Source: Bdellovibrio sp. ArHS (GTDB taxonomy: Bacteria; Bdellovibrionota; Bdellovibrionia; Bdellovibrionales; Bdellovibrionaceae). Taken from it: 64,000 nt of DNA. Below, piece after piece: positions 35,223 through 43,051 of this stretch; the first letter of the stretch is position 1, and every line of letters starts with the position of its first letter. The notes beneath the pieces were generated by a model, which did not search any database, had not been told where the DNA came from, and saw only the letters and a list, made by a program, of their open reading frames with translations. The DNA lies in the NCBI RefSeq assembly GCF_000786105.1, contig NZ_JTEV01000021.1, forward strand, positions 113,204 to 177,203. The letters run 5' to 3'. Made by a program: the position numbers and the translations under genes.

Positions 35223-36205
35223 AGAAGAAGATCCTGATCACTGATCGTTTCGCGCAAGATAGTTTTTTATATCTGCAACAGCACAGTCAGTTCGAGGTGG
35301 TTCGCAGTGATCATCCTCACCATCTACCACTTGAACACCTGGTGAGTGCCAACGCCCTGCTTATTCGCAGTCGCACCACCATTAACGAAGAGCTGCTAAA
35401 AAAAGCCCGCCAGTTGCAGTTGATCATCACTTGCACCAGCGGCTTTGATCATATTGATCTGGACGCGACTCAAAAATGGGGCGTCACGGTTATGCACACC
35501 CCTTCTGCCAATATCGAGTCGGCGGCCCAATTGACTTGGGGCCTGGTTCTTAATTGCGTCAATAACATCCCGCAAGCTCACAAAATGGTGAAGGCTGGCG
35601 AATGGAAACGCGATCTGGTCACCGGCATTGAGCTGTCGGGACGCACGTATGGAATTGTCGGCTTAGGCCGCATTGGTTCCAGAGTGGCCGAGTTGGCCAC
35701 TGCTTTTGGCATGAATGTGGTCGCCTTTGATCCTTACCAAGAGGACGAAGTTTTCGAGCGCCTTAAAATTCCCCGCCTTAGTTATGAAGAGGTTTTAAAA
35801 ACTGCTGACATCTTAAGCTTTCACGTTCCGAAAACTTTGGAAACCGAACATATGCTCAACCGCTCGCACTTCGAATACATTCATCGAGGTTTGATTCTTA
35901 TCAACACGTCGCGCGGCTCAGTGATTAATGAAAATGATCTCTGTGAAGCCATTGAAAAAGGCTGGCTGCGCTCCGTCGGACTGGATGTTTTTGAGAAAGA
36001 ACCGCTGTCGCGAAATTCGAAACTTCTCACCTATCCCAATGTGGTACTGACACCACATATTGGAGCTAATACGGAAGATGCTTTCTTTAAAGCGTCCCAA
36101 GTCGCAGCTAATAAGCTTATGGCGTTTTTTATCGATGGTTCAACCTCTGACACCCTCCCGCCAAGAGCCCCTTGGTATGGGGCCGCTCCATTTAAAGGCG
36201 AATAA
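35219..36205 (+). CDS. D-2-hydroxyacid dehydrogenase, probable 3-phosphoglycerate dehydrogenase
   Basis: 328 residues from MKKKILITDRFAQDSFLYLQ, NAD-dependent. The Rossmann motif is YGIVGLGRIGSRVAE, catalytic Arg is in LILINTSRGSVINENDL, the Glu in DVFEKEP and the His in TPHIGANT. It lacks a C-terminal ACT domain, so it is the short form without serine feedback. ATGA overlap with the aminotransferase supports a shared pathway, most likely serine synthesis. Confidence 0.85.
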   Translation: MKKKILITDRFAQDSFLYLQQHSQFEVVRSDHPHHLPLEHLVSANALLIRSRTTINEELLKKARQLQLIITCTSGFDHIDLDATQKWGVTVMHTPSANIESAAQLTWGLVLNCVNNIPQAHKMVKAGEWKRDLVTGIELSGRTYGIVGLGRIGSRVAELATAFGMNVVAFDPYQEDEVFERLKIPRLSYEEVLKTADILSFHVPKTLETEHMLNRSHFEYIHRGLILINTSRGSVINENDLCEAIEKGWLRSVGLDVFEKEPLSRNSKLLTYPNVVLTPHIGANTEDAFFKASQVAANKLMAFFIDGSTSDTLPPRAPWYGAAPFKGE

Positions 36206-36237
36206 AAACTTGCCTGAATGACGCTCTTGCGAGAAAG

Positions 36238-36269
36238 TTCGAAGGTACCAGGGAACTGGTACCTTCGAA
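36238..36269 (+). promoter_or_regulatory. 14-bp perfect hairpin overlapping the purA ribosome site
   Basis: TTCGAAGGTACCAG (36238-36251) pairs with its exact complement at 36256-36269 around a GGAA loop. The only Shine-Dalgarno-like sequence of purA, AAGGG at 36267-36271, begins inside the right arm. Folding would therefore hide part of the ribosome site. No T run follows, so it is not an ordinary terminator. Confidence 0.75.
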
Positions 36270-36279
36270 GGGAATTGCA

Positions 36280-37578
36280 ATGTCAGGTATTGTTGTTGTC
36301 GGAGCCCAATGGGGCGATGAAGGTAAAGGTAAACTTATTGATGTCTTCGCTGAAAAAGCAGACATGGTTGTTCGCTATCAAGGCGGCGCCAACGCGGGCC
36401 ACACACTCGTTGTTAACGGCCAAAAAACAGTTCTTCACTTAGTCCCCAGCGGAATTCTTCGTCCCGAAACCACCTGCGTGATTGCTCCGGGTGTGGTGAT
36501 CGACGTTCTTTCGATCCGGGATGAAATCAATAAATTAAAATCGACTGGATACTTACAAAATCCCAAGCAGTTGCTGATCTCGGATACGGCGACGATCATT
36601 CTTCCTTATCACAAAGCTTTAGATGCTGCTCGCGAGGCGGCCTTGAGCGATGGTAAAATCGGAACCACCGGCAAAGGCATCGGCCCAGCTTACGAGGACC
36701 GAGCTTCCCGCCGCGCTGTTTTGTTCGGCGATATTTTCGACCGCGAAACTTTGAAGGCCAAAGTGGAACTCGCTTTGCGCGAAAAGAACTTCATGCTTGA
36801 GAACTACTACAAGGCGCCGACTTTCAAACTGGAAGACATCATGGCAGACCTTGAAAAAGTGGCAGAGGACTTGGCTCCGTATCGCTGCAAGGACTCTTCT
36901 TTGTTCATCAATAAAAATTTGAAGGCCGGAAAACGCGTCTTGTTCGAAGGTGCTCAAGGAACCATGTTGGACGTGATGCACGGAACATATCCGTTTGTCA
37001 CAAGCTCTTCGACCCTGGCTTCAAATGCCTGCGCCAGCGCCGGCATCAGCCCAATGAGCATTCAAAAAGTCATCGGCGTTTTTAAAGCCTACGCCACCCG
37101 TGTGGGCAGTGGCCCTTTCCCGACAGAGTTGAATGACGAAATCGGAAAGAAAATCCAAACAGACGGCCACGAGTTCGGCTCGACCACAGGCCGCGCCCGT
37201 CGCTGTGGATGGTTGGATCTAGTTGCTTTGAAGTATGCCATTCGCGTCAACGGCATTACCAATCTTGCGATGATGAAATTAGATGTTCTGACCGGCCATG
37301 ACCGCATCGGCGTCTGCACGGCTTATAAACTTAATGGCGAAGTCATTACTGAACTTCCGACGTCACCGTATGAGTTAGAAAAAGTGGAGCCCGTGATCGA
37401 GTGGATTCCCGGTTGGAAAGAAGATTTAACGAAAGTAAAAACACTTTCAGATCTTCCGCGTCCGACCACTAACTACATCGACTACTTAGGTTCACAATTA
37501 GGAACTCCGATTGACGTAATTTCAGTGGGTCCCGGTCGCGAACAGACATTGTGGGTCAAACCTTTGTTCAATAATTAA
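36280..37578 (+). CDS. purA: Adenylosuccinate synthetase
   Basis: Converts IMP and aspartate to adenylosuccinate using GTP, the first step to AMP. 432 residues. The P-loop-like QWGDEGKGKLIDVFAEKAD and catalytic QGGANAGHTLV are at the N-terminus; GIGPAYEDRASRRAV and TTGRARRCGWLDLVALKYA follow, all PurA hallmarks. Ribosome site AAGGG nine bases upstream is partly within a hairpin. A strong terminator follows the gene. Confidence 0.97.
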   Translation: MSGIVVVGAQWGDEGKGKLIDVFAEKADMVVRYQGGANAGHTLVVNGQKTVLHLVPSGILRPETTCVIAPGVVIDVLSIRDEINKLKSTGYLQNPKQLLISDTATIILPYHKALDAAREAALSDGKIGTTGKGIGPAYEDRASRRAVLFGDIFDRETLKAKVELALREKNFMLENYYKAPTFKLEDIMADLEKVAEDLAPYRCKDSSLFINKNLKAGKRVLFEGAQGTMLDVMHGTYPFVTSSSTLASNACASAGISPMSIQKVIGVFKAYATRVGSGPFPTELNDEIGKKIQTDGHEFGSTTGRARRCGWLDLVALKYAIRVNGITNLAMMKLDVLTGHDRIGVCTAYKLNGEVITELPTSPYELEKVEPVIEWIPGWKEDLTKVKTLSDLPRPTTNYIDYLGSQLGTPIDVISVGPGREQTLWVKPLFNN

Positions 37579-37600
37579 GCACAGTTAGCTAAATCTTGAA

Positions 37601-37637
37601 GGGCTTTGCTTAGGCCTTAAGCAAAGCCCTTTTTTTT
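37601..37637 (+). terminator. Terminator after purA
   Basis: GGGCTTTGCTTA (37601-37612) pairs with TAAGCAAAGCCC (37618-37629) across a five-base loop and is followed by eight T residues. Confidence 0.93.
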
Positions 37638-37681
37638 ATAAAAAAATCGCAAATTTTTTTAAAAAACTGCAAGAAATCGTA

Positions 37682-37708
37682 TTGACTTTGCCCCCGCCTT
37701 ACTACAAA
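37682..37708 (+). promoter_or_regulatory. Candidate promoter of the tRNA pair
   Basis: TTGACT (37682-37687) with TACAAA (37703-37708) 15 bases later, 24 bases before tRNA-Lys. Spacing is short of the usual 17, so strength is uncertain. Confidence 0.45.
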
Positions 37709-37731
37709 TTAGCACTTCCTAAACGGACAGT

Positions 37732-37807
37732 GGTTCGCTAGCTCAGCTGGTAGAGCACTTCACTTTTAATGAAGGGGTCGATGGTTCGAATCCATCGCGA
37801 GCCACCA
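37732..37807 (+). tRNA. tRNA-Lys (anticodon TTT)
   Basis: 76 bases with a full cloverleaf: acceptor GGTTCGC/GCGAGCC with one G-T pair, D arm GCTCAGCTGGTAGAGC, anticodon stem-loop CTTCACTTTTAATGAAG with TTT, T arm GATGGTTCGAATCCATC and an encoded CCA end. It is probably co-transcribed with tRNA-Glu 22 bases downstream. Confidence 0.96.
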
Positions 37808-37829
37808 TTTTCTGTTTTTTTCTCTACAC

Positions 37830-37905
37830 GTTCCCATCGTCTAGGGGCCTAGGACACCTCCCTTTCACGGAGGATACAGGGGTTCAAATCCCCTTGGGAA
37901 CGCCA
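37830..37905 (+). tRNA. tRNA-Glu (anticodon TTC)
   Basis: 76 bases: acceptor GTTCCCA/TGGGAAC, anticodon loop CTTTCAC with TTC, T arm GGGGTTCAAATCCCC and encoded CCA. The left end of an insertion sequence begins about 28 bases beyond its 3' end. Confidence 0.96.
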
Positions 37906-37932
37906 AATTTTGTAACTAAAAATAAAAAACCC

Positions 37933-39240
37933 GGGTTCTTCTCCAAAGGTAGGGGCAGCAAGGTTTCTGCTAGCTACAATATGCCTTCACTCTGATTCTG
38001 TAATTTCCAAAGTTATGCATTCCGTAGGCTCGGTTTTGTATCTCATCCATCCTTCGATGTAAACCCTCGGTTATCGAGTTGGTTTTACTAAATCTCCACA
38101 TTCTAACGATTTCTTCACTCCAGTTTTCCAAAGTATTCCCCAGTGTTTCTAGATTTCTGAATTTCGAATTTTTCAAGGCCCTAATAGCGTCCAAAAACTG
38201 TGGGATGATCTTCATGGCATCGCGCCTGCTGTAAACTCTGGTTAGGATGATTTTCATCAACCTCTGCTTGAAGTCATAGACGGCTTTCAGTGCGGGATTT
38301 TCAGTTAAATATCTGTTTAAGTTCCTACGAGATTTTTCTTTCATATTGGTCCATTCGTGCATGCGCATTAAGTAGGTCAGTCCTCGATTTTTTCGGCCAA
38401 GTTCATCGAGTTGCCCCCAGGTTTTTAGAAAGTGCTGATTGATCAATCTGACCACATGAAATCGATCTGCAACGATCATCGCCTTGGGGAAGTAATCTTG
38501 CGCGATTTTGCGATAAGTTTCTGATAAATCCATCACGATTACTTTGCAGTTGTTGCGATCAGGCATGCACCGCAAATACTTACCCAGATTGGATTCCGTG
38601 CGTCCAAGAACAATATCAAACACAGTGTGCTTCTGAAGGTTCACAAGTGTCGTTTGATAACCCAACTTCTTAGAAAATTTCTTTTCATCAATCCCCAAAA
38701 TCTTGGGACAGCTTGCATTTTTATGTTCATTAAATTCGCGCTGCAAATAGCTTTTATAATATCGACTAACAGTTGCCTGGCCGAGCGATAAGCGCTTGCT
38801 CACTTTTAAAACCGAATGGCCGTCATGATGTCTGGTTGCAACTTCGTCTTTAAATGGCTCAGTAACCCTTTGATACGGCAAAACCCCAGGCATTCTTTGG
38901 TTGAAGTATTTACCACAATCTCGGCAATGAAACTTATGGGTTTGGATGATTAAAAGGCTTTTAGCAGACCCAATACTGTGATGCTTCAAAACCCTTTGAA
39001 AGCGCTCTTTCTTGCGTAAATTGATAGATCTGCAATGCACACAGGTAATAACACCTGTGTATTCTGCGATGATTTCAACGGTATTTAAGCCATTGCAGGA
39101 AATGATTTTATAACCTGGTAGTCCAATGATAGATTCCGACCTGATTAGGGGCATTTGGGGGTCCTTTTGCTAAAATATTTTGTGGTAAAAACATTCTAGC
39201 AGATTCCCTGACTGCCCCTGTCATTGATGGAGAACCAACC
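37933..39240 (-). mobile_element. ISL3-family insertion sequence
   Basis: About 1.3 kb around a single transposase gene. The ends form imperfect inverted repeats: left GGGTTCTTCTCCA (37933), AGGGGCAG (37951-37958), TCTGCTAG (37966-37973); right, on the complement, TTCTCCA near 39228-39234, AGGGGCAG (39219-39212) and TCTGCTAG (39203-39196). Spacings differ by one to three bases. I could not see a clean target-site duplication, so the outer limits are approximate and the copy may be old. Confidence 0.75.
37970..39154 (-). CDS. ISL3-family transposase
   Basis: 394 residues, full length for the family and without frameshift. The N-terminus has two Cys-pair zinc-finger elements (CVHCRS and CRDCGKYF), then a helix-turn-helix (VLKVSKRLSLGQATVSRYY), then the DDE catalytic core: GIDEKKFSKKLGYQT, VIVMDLSETYRKIAQ with MIVADRFHVVRLIN, and SITEGLHRRMDEIQNRAYG. 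It appears intact. Its stop codon lies inside the left inverted repeat. Confidence 0.9.
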   Translation of the reverse strand: MPLIRSESIIGLPGYKIISCNGLNTVEIIAEYTGVITCVHCRSINLRKKERFQRVLKHHSIGSAKSLLIIQTHKFHCRDCGKYFNQRMPGVLPYQRVTEPFKDEVATRHHDGHSVLKVSKRLSLGQATVSRYYKSYLQREFNEHKNASCPKILGIDEKKFSKKLGYQTTLVNLQKHTVFDIVLGRTESNLGKYLRCMPDRNNCKVIVMDLSETYRKIAQDYFPKAMIVADRFHVVRLINQHFLKTWGQLDELGRKNRGLTYLMRMHEWTNMKEKSRRNLNRYLTENPALKAVYDFKQRLMKIILTRVYSRRDAMKIIPQFLDAIRALKNSKFRNLETLGNTLENWSEEIVRMWRFSKTNSITEGLHRRMDEIQNRAYGMHNFGNYRIRVKAYCS

Positions 39241-39495
39241 AAATCCACAAATCCACCACCACAACACACGCGCCGACAACAGGGGTTCATCGACGACGCA
39301 GGGATGCGTCCTCGAAGGTGCGCAAAGCGCAGGGCGAAGCCCCGAGGGCCACGACGGCCCGAGCCCAATCCCCGCCGCACACCCAGAACCCAAAAACAGC
39401 GAGCTTCGAGCAAAGCGAGAAGCAAGCCTTGGTAGACATTTGCAGTGCCGTAAAAGATTCATTGTAATAATCTGTATTTAGTTTAGACTGCAAAA
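39241..39495. other. GC-rich non-coding stretch with serial short hairpins
   Basis: Between the insertion sequence and the HEPN-like gene. About 39330-39425 is a chain of small perfect stems: GCGCAAAGCGC, GGGCGAAGCCC, GGGCCACGACGGCCC and GCTTC...GAAGC. Base composition is far richer in G and C than the AT-rich gene that follows. Weak open frames exist on both strands but none has a ribosome site or recognisable product. It could be a structured RNA or remnant of a mobile element. Confidence 0.5.
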
Positions 39496-39990
39496 ATGCA
39501 AGGCTCGGAAAATCAACACCTCACTCTCGAAGATTTCGACGCCCTTGTTACTGGGCATCTTGTCCATTATTCGATTTGGTACGATTCAATTTTCTCGGAC
39601 ATAGTTCTCAATTATTTATTTCCCAACTCGCCAGAAAGAAAAGATTTATTCGAAGGGTTCTTTTTCAAAGGGACGATTTTTTCAATCGAGAAAAAGATAA
39701 ATTTCACTAAAGAGCTCACCAAGTTGATTCCACAACTAAAAAGCGAGCCTGCCCGATGGAACTCACTCTTTAAAGAAATTGAGGACATTCGCATAATCCG
39801 AAACACCATGACACATGGTTTATTACAAGAATCTTTGTTATCCCCGCTGAAACTTATAGTTTCTAAGAAAAATGCAAACCAAAATGACTGTTTGGAAGTC
39901 ACTCAAGAATATTTCAACAAGCTACTTGATCGATGCGAGACAACTCTCAAAGAGCTGCAAAGACTTCTTCACATAATCAAAAACTCTTAA
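39496..39990 (+). CDS. HEPN-like protein of unknown function
   Basis: 164 residues, mostly alpha-helical by composition, no signal peptide. The segment IEDIRIIRNTMTHGLLQ contains Arg102-Asn103 and His107, the R-x4-6-H arrangement that forms the RNase site in HEPN domains. The gene is more AT-rich than its surroundings, has no clear ribosome site and lies beside an insertion sequence, all suggesting recent transfer. HEPN proteins often act in toxin-antitoxin or phage-defence systems, usually with a nucleotidyltransferase partner; none is visible here. Family assignment rests on the motif and helical pattern only. Confidence 0.6.
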   Translation: MQGSENQHLTLEDFDALVTGHLVHYSIWYDSIFSDIVLNYLFPNSPERKDLFEGFFFKGTIFSIEKKINFTKELTKLIPQLKSEPARWNSLFKEIEDIRIIRNTMTHGLLQESLLSPLKLIVSKKNANQNDCLEVTQEYFNKLLDRCETTLKELQRLLHIIKNS

Positions 39991-40057
39991 ATCCAGTAAA
40001 CGATCCGCAAATTAATACTACTCGCAAGCTTATAATGAGCTACGGAGCCACCAAAAC

Positions 40058-40474
40058 TCACAACCCCTCAAAATACCCCTTAAAATTATTCAAAATAGCC
40101 TGCCAGCCATTCTTCTGCATCTCTTCCGAGTTCTGCGTTTCCGCATCGAATACCGTCGTAATCCGCGTCTGCCCGCCCTCATCCGCAAATTCCGTGGCGA
40201 CAGATCTTCCATCGGGCATCACAAACACCAGTCGCGAATAAGGTGTTACTTCCTGATAGACTCCTTCAAAGTCGAAACCAAAACTGCCGTCCTTGGCCTC
40301 CATGCGGGCCGAATACTTTCCACCCACACGCAAGTCATTTTCAGCCCAAGGACAACACCAGCTGTCGGTGGCAAAATTCCATTTCGTGATGTGCTCAGGC
40401 TTTGTCCACGCCTCCCATACTTGCGAGCGATCTCCCCGAACAGTGGCTTCAATTTTTATTTTATTAAACCCCAT
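40058..40474 (-). CDS. SRPBCC/AHSA1-domain protein
   Basis: 138 residues from MGFNKIKIEATVRGDRSQVW, with AAGGAG five bases before the ATG. The START-like AHSA1 pattern is clear: VWEAWTKPEHITKWNFATDS, then RLVFVMPDGRSVATEFADEG and WQAILNNFKGYFEGL at the end. These proteins bind small hydrophobic ligands; the true ligand is unknown. A similar two-domain protein is encoded at 43401-44348. Confidence 0.85.
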   Translation of the reverse strand: MGFNKIKIEATVRGDRSQVWEAWTKPEHITKWNFATDSWCCPWAENDLRVGGKYSARMEAKDGSFGFDFEGVYQEVTPYSRLVFVMPDGRSVATEFADEGGQTRITTVFDAETQNSEEMQKNGWQAILNNFKGYFEGL

Positions 40475-40499
40475 GAAAACTCCTTTTTTCCCGGCATGA

Positions 40500-40799
40500 C
40501 TAGTTCTTCTCACAAGACATCTTCGAAACTTTACAAAAGGAAAGTAAAGTCTGGTCCTGGCATTTGGCGATGGCCTCTTTACGGGCCTCCTCTTCGCTCT
40601 TGCCGGTCGCGTAGACCCGCTTCCCATTGGCGCCCACCATGGTGCAAGTGTAAGTTTCGACCAACTTCGGCGTGCCGCCAGAATAATCAACCTGCAACTG
40701 CCCTTTATTATCAGGCTTATTAGGATCAACAACCTTCATTCCGGCACAACCGGAAAGCAAAGAAACCAAAAGAACCGCGCTAAAAAAATATTTATGCAT
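40500..40799 (-). CDS. Small lipoprotein
   Basis: 99 residues from MHKYFFSAVLLVSLLSGCAG, with lipobox LLSGC. The mature part has four further cysteines (YTCTMVG, AKCQDQ, SFCKVSKMSCEKN), probably two disulfides, and a KSEEEARKEAIAKCQD helix similar to small domains in secreted proteins. No known function. Transcribed toward the SRPBCC gene, 25 bases apart, so probably co-transcribed. Confidence 0.75.
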   Translation of the reverse strand: MHKYFFSAVLLVSLLSGCAGMKVVDPNKPDNKGQLQVDYSGGTPKLVETYTCTMVGANGKRVYATGKSEEEARKEAIAKCQDQTLLSFCKVSKMSCEKN

Positions 40800-40901
40800 A
40801 GCGATCACCCTATCACATCCCCCGATAGACGGCAGGAGCTTGAATGAAACCCGGCTTTAAGTCTTAAAAAGATTCGCGGACAAAAGACTTCAGCCAAAAA
40901 T

Positions 40902-40934
40902 AAAAAAGCCCGAATCCAACGACTCGGGCTTTTT
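40902..40934. terminator. Bidirectional terminator
   Basis: AAAAAAGCCCGA (40902-40913) and TCGGGCTTTTT (40924-40934) pair across a ten-base loop, with T runs on both strands. In context it ends the lipocalin transcript coming from the right. Confidence 0.88.
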
Positions 40935-40963
40935 CTTATATTCTTGTAATGCGTTCTAGATGT

Positions 40964-41551
40964 TTATCTTTGGAAAGATTTGAAAAGGTGGGCGTCATAG
41001 CCGACGGATTCAGCGATCGCCAACGCTGTGTGGATTTCGCTTTCAGGTAATTCAGGAGTTCTGGACAAAATCCATCCGTATTCAAGAGTTGGTGAACCCA
41101 CCAAAACCCAAGAGTATTGATTGTCGGCATTTTTTTCGCCAAGAGCTAGAACCCAGTAATCGCCGTTACCGACACCGAGCCATTCCAAAAACGGAATACC
41201 AGTGAAGTTGACTTTCAACTTCGCATTATTGGAGCCTTTCACGGCCTGCGCTTTGGCTTTCGCTACAAAAGCTCCCGAATTACGGTTGCAGGTATTTTTA
41301 ACGCCGATTTTACCTTTTGGTAAAAAAGAATATTCGGCAGTCACATTGTAACAAACACCTTCGCCTTGCGCCGGTTCGTTATCCTGAAATTCATTTTCGA
41401 TACGACGGATCTCATACCACAAGCCCACATAAGAGTTCAGATCCACACCCTGAACTGTAGGAATTTCTTTTTTCCCGTGACCTGCAAAAGAGACTGAAGA
41501 CATTGCTGAAGTGAGAGTCATTGCGACGAGAGCCAAAATGAAGCTGTTCAT
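40964..41551 (-). CDS. Lipocalin (Blc-like), exported
   Basis: 195 residues with a Sec signal peptide (MNSFILALVAMTLTSAMSSV, cleavage near SFAG), not a lipobox, so soluble in the periplasm or secreted. The lipocalin G-x-W motif is VGLWYEIRRIENEFQ; later blocks YSFLPKGKIGVKNTC, WVLALG and YGWILSRTPELPES are as in bacterial Blc, which binds lysophospholipids during envelope stress. GGTG precedes the ATG. Confidence 0.88.
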   Translation of the reverse strand: MNSFILALVAMTLTSAMSSVSFAGHGKKEIPTVQGVDLNSYVGLWYEIRRIENEFQDNEPAQGEGVCYNVTAEYSFLPKGKIGVKNTCNRNSGAFVAKAKAQAVKGSNNAKLKVNFTGIPFLEWLGVGNGDYWVLALGEKNADNQYSWVLVGSPTLEYGWILSRTPELPESEIHTALAIAESVGYDAHLFKSFQR

Positions 41552-41573
41552 AGAACACCTCTATTCATATCTG

Positions 41574-42431
41574 TTGTTAATAATAAACGAACGCGTCTGG
41601 GAACACCGCTATGCGGCCTTAAAACCCCTGCGCACGGAATCGGGTCGACGCCTTTACACGGAAAATGATGTCCTAAAGGTTCGTGCACTCCTTGCCCTCA
41701 CCCAGCAAGGTTATCGCGTCGGTGATATCGCCCATAAAAACTTGGCCGAGCTGAACCGCATGCAACTTCAAAAGACGACCGGAAAAATGCGCGAAGATCT
41801 AAACCCAGTCATCAAAACGATCCTCACTAAGGCCAATGCCTTCGCCTGGAACGACGTGCGTACGCTGGTATTGCAAGAAAAGGAAAACACGAAACCGCTG
41901 AACTGGGTGCACAGTCTAGTTATCCCTCTTTTAGGAGAAATCGGCCGACAGGTGGATTCCGGCAGCTTTTCCATTGCTCAGGAACATATTCTGTCAGCCA
42001 TCATCAAAGAAAGTCTCGCATATCGCTTCAAAAAAAAGACACCTTCTTTAAAAAATCCGCGCCTTGTTTTTGCAGCCCCCGAGGGCGATTTTCATGACAT
42101 CGGATTGTTGATCGCGTCGCATATCGCCGCCGAGCTAAAAGCCAACACCCTTTTTCTGGGACCACATATGCCCAAGGACGAGTTGACGGCCGTTTGCGTT
42201 CGCTACAAACCGACACATTTACTTTTAACCTCCACGACGACACAACAGGATGGCGCCAAAGATGATTTTCTAAGCTACGTAAACTTTCTTGATCGTAATT
42301 TAGATCCCAAAATTACTTTTTGGTTGGCGGGAAAAAACACACAGAAGTACTCACTTGAACTCAGTCGACCCTTTAAATTCATGGACTCATTTGAAACCTA
42401 TCAGCACGATTTAAAAAAGTGTTTGAAGTAA
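41574..42431 (+). pseudogene. MerR/B12-binding regulator with a shortened N-terminus
   Basis: The protein resembles CarH/LitR-type regulators: a MerR helix-turn-helix, a helical cap and a cobalamin-binding Rossmann domain. The DNA-binding part begins abruptly at ERVWEHRYAALKPLRTESGR; the roughly 18 residues that normally form the first helix are absent and no good ATG or ribosome site is present, only TTG 41574. The B12 motif D-x-H-x-x-G is intact (GDFHDIGLL). In the cap, the W-x9-EH motif reads VDSGSFSIAQEH, with Val for Trp and Asp for the light-state histidine of CarH. It is either a decayed gene or starts in an unusual way; I lean to truncation. Confidence 0.55.
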
Positions 42432-42471
42432 ACTCATTCTGCAGGGATCATTCTAAACACCCGGAGGAAAC

Positions 42472-42942
42472 ATGAAAATTGTCGCACCATTGATTCTTTC
42501 CCTGCTGCTTTCCCAGACCGTCCTAGCTTTTGAAGTGGGTAAAACACTTGCGCCCTTTCAGATCAAAAATCAATATGACGAAAAGGCGGAATTGTCTGCG
42601 GAAACTCACTGGGTGTTCTTCTCTAGCGACATGAATGCCGCAAAAATGCTGACAGAGTATTTGAATGAAAATGCAACCAAAGTGGACCTTTCTAAAACTC
42701 TGATCATTTCTGATATTTCAAAAATGCCTGCCTTCGTTTCGAAAATGTTCGCTATTCCTAAAATGAAGAAGTACTCGTTCAAGTTGGCTCTGGATCGAAA
42801 TGGTGAGACCACAAAAGACTGGCCGCGAAAAGAAGGAGTTTTGACAGTTCTTAAACTTTCTCAATTAAAAATTGAGTCCATTCAAAGTCTTGAAAACAAA
42901 GAGGGCGTGGTCGCCTTCTTCAAAGACCAGTACCAACCCTAA
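42472..42942 (+). CDS. Exported protein, thioredoxin-like fold possible
   Basis: 156 residues with signal peptide MKIVAPLILSLLLSQTVLAF and CGGAGG seven bases before ATG. The mature start VGKTLAPFQIKNQYDEKAEL resembles the opening of peroxiredoxin/thioredoxin-like domains, and KLALDRNGETTKDWPRKEGV is also reminiscent of that fold. It has no cysteine, so it cannot be a redox enzyme of that class. Function unknown. Confidence 0.65.
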   Translation: MKIVAPLILSLLLSQTVLAFEVGKTLAPFQIKNQYDEKAELSAETHWVFFSSDMNAAKMLTEYLNENATKVDLSKTLIISDISKMPAFVSKMFAIPKMKKYSFKLALDRNGETTKDWPRKEGVLTVLKLSQLKIESIQSLENKEGVVAFFKDQYQP

Positions 42943-42989
42943 GGCTTTTAAATAACATTCCCTATAGTTTCCAGGCGCTTACAGCCTCA

Positions 42990-43018
42990 TTGACAGAGCC
43001 CCCGTTTTGCCTTATATT
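42990..43018 (+). promoter_or_regulatory. Near-consensus promoter of the ArsR operon
   Basis: TTGACA (42990-42995) and TATATT (43013-43018) with 17-base spacing, a strong sigma70-type promoter. Confidence 0.8.
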
Positions 43019-43033
43019 TAACTTATTAGTTAA
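43018..43033. promoter_or_regulatory. Palindromic operator of the ArsR operon
   Basis: TTAACT-TATT-AGTTAA, a perfect 6+6 inverted repeat covering the expected transcription start. ArsR proteins usually bind such sites at their own promoter and repress, so self-control is likely. Confidence 0.6.
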
Positions 43034-43051
43034 TTAACCGAAAGGTAAACT

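Noticed and set aside
37732..39495. Integrative element using tRNA-Glu as attachment site
   Set aside because: No integrase gene and no repeated tRNA 3' end were seen; the ISL3 transposase and its inverted repeats explain the adjacent mobile DNA.
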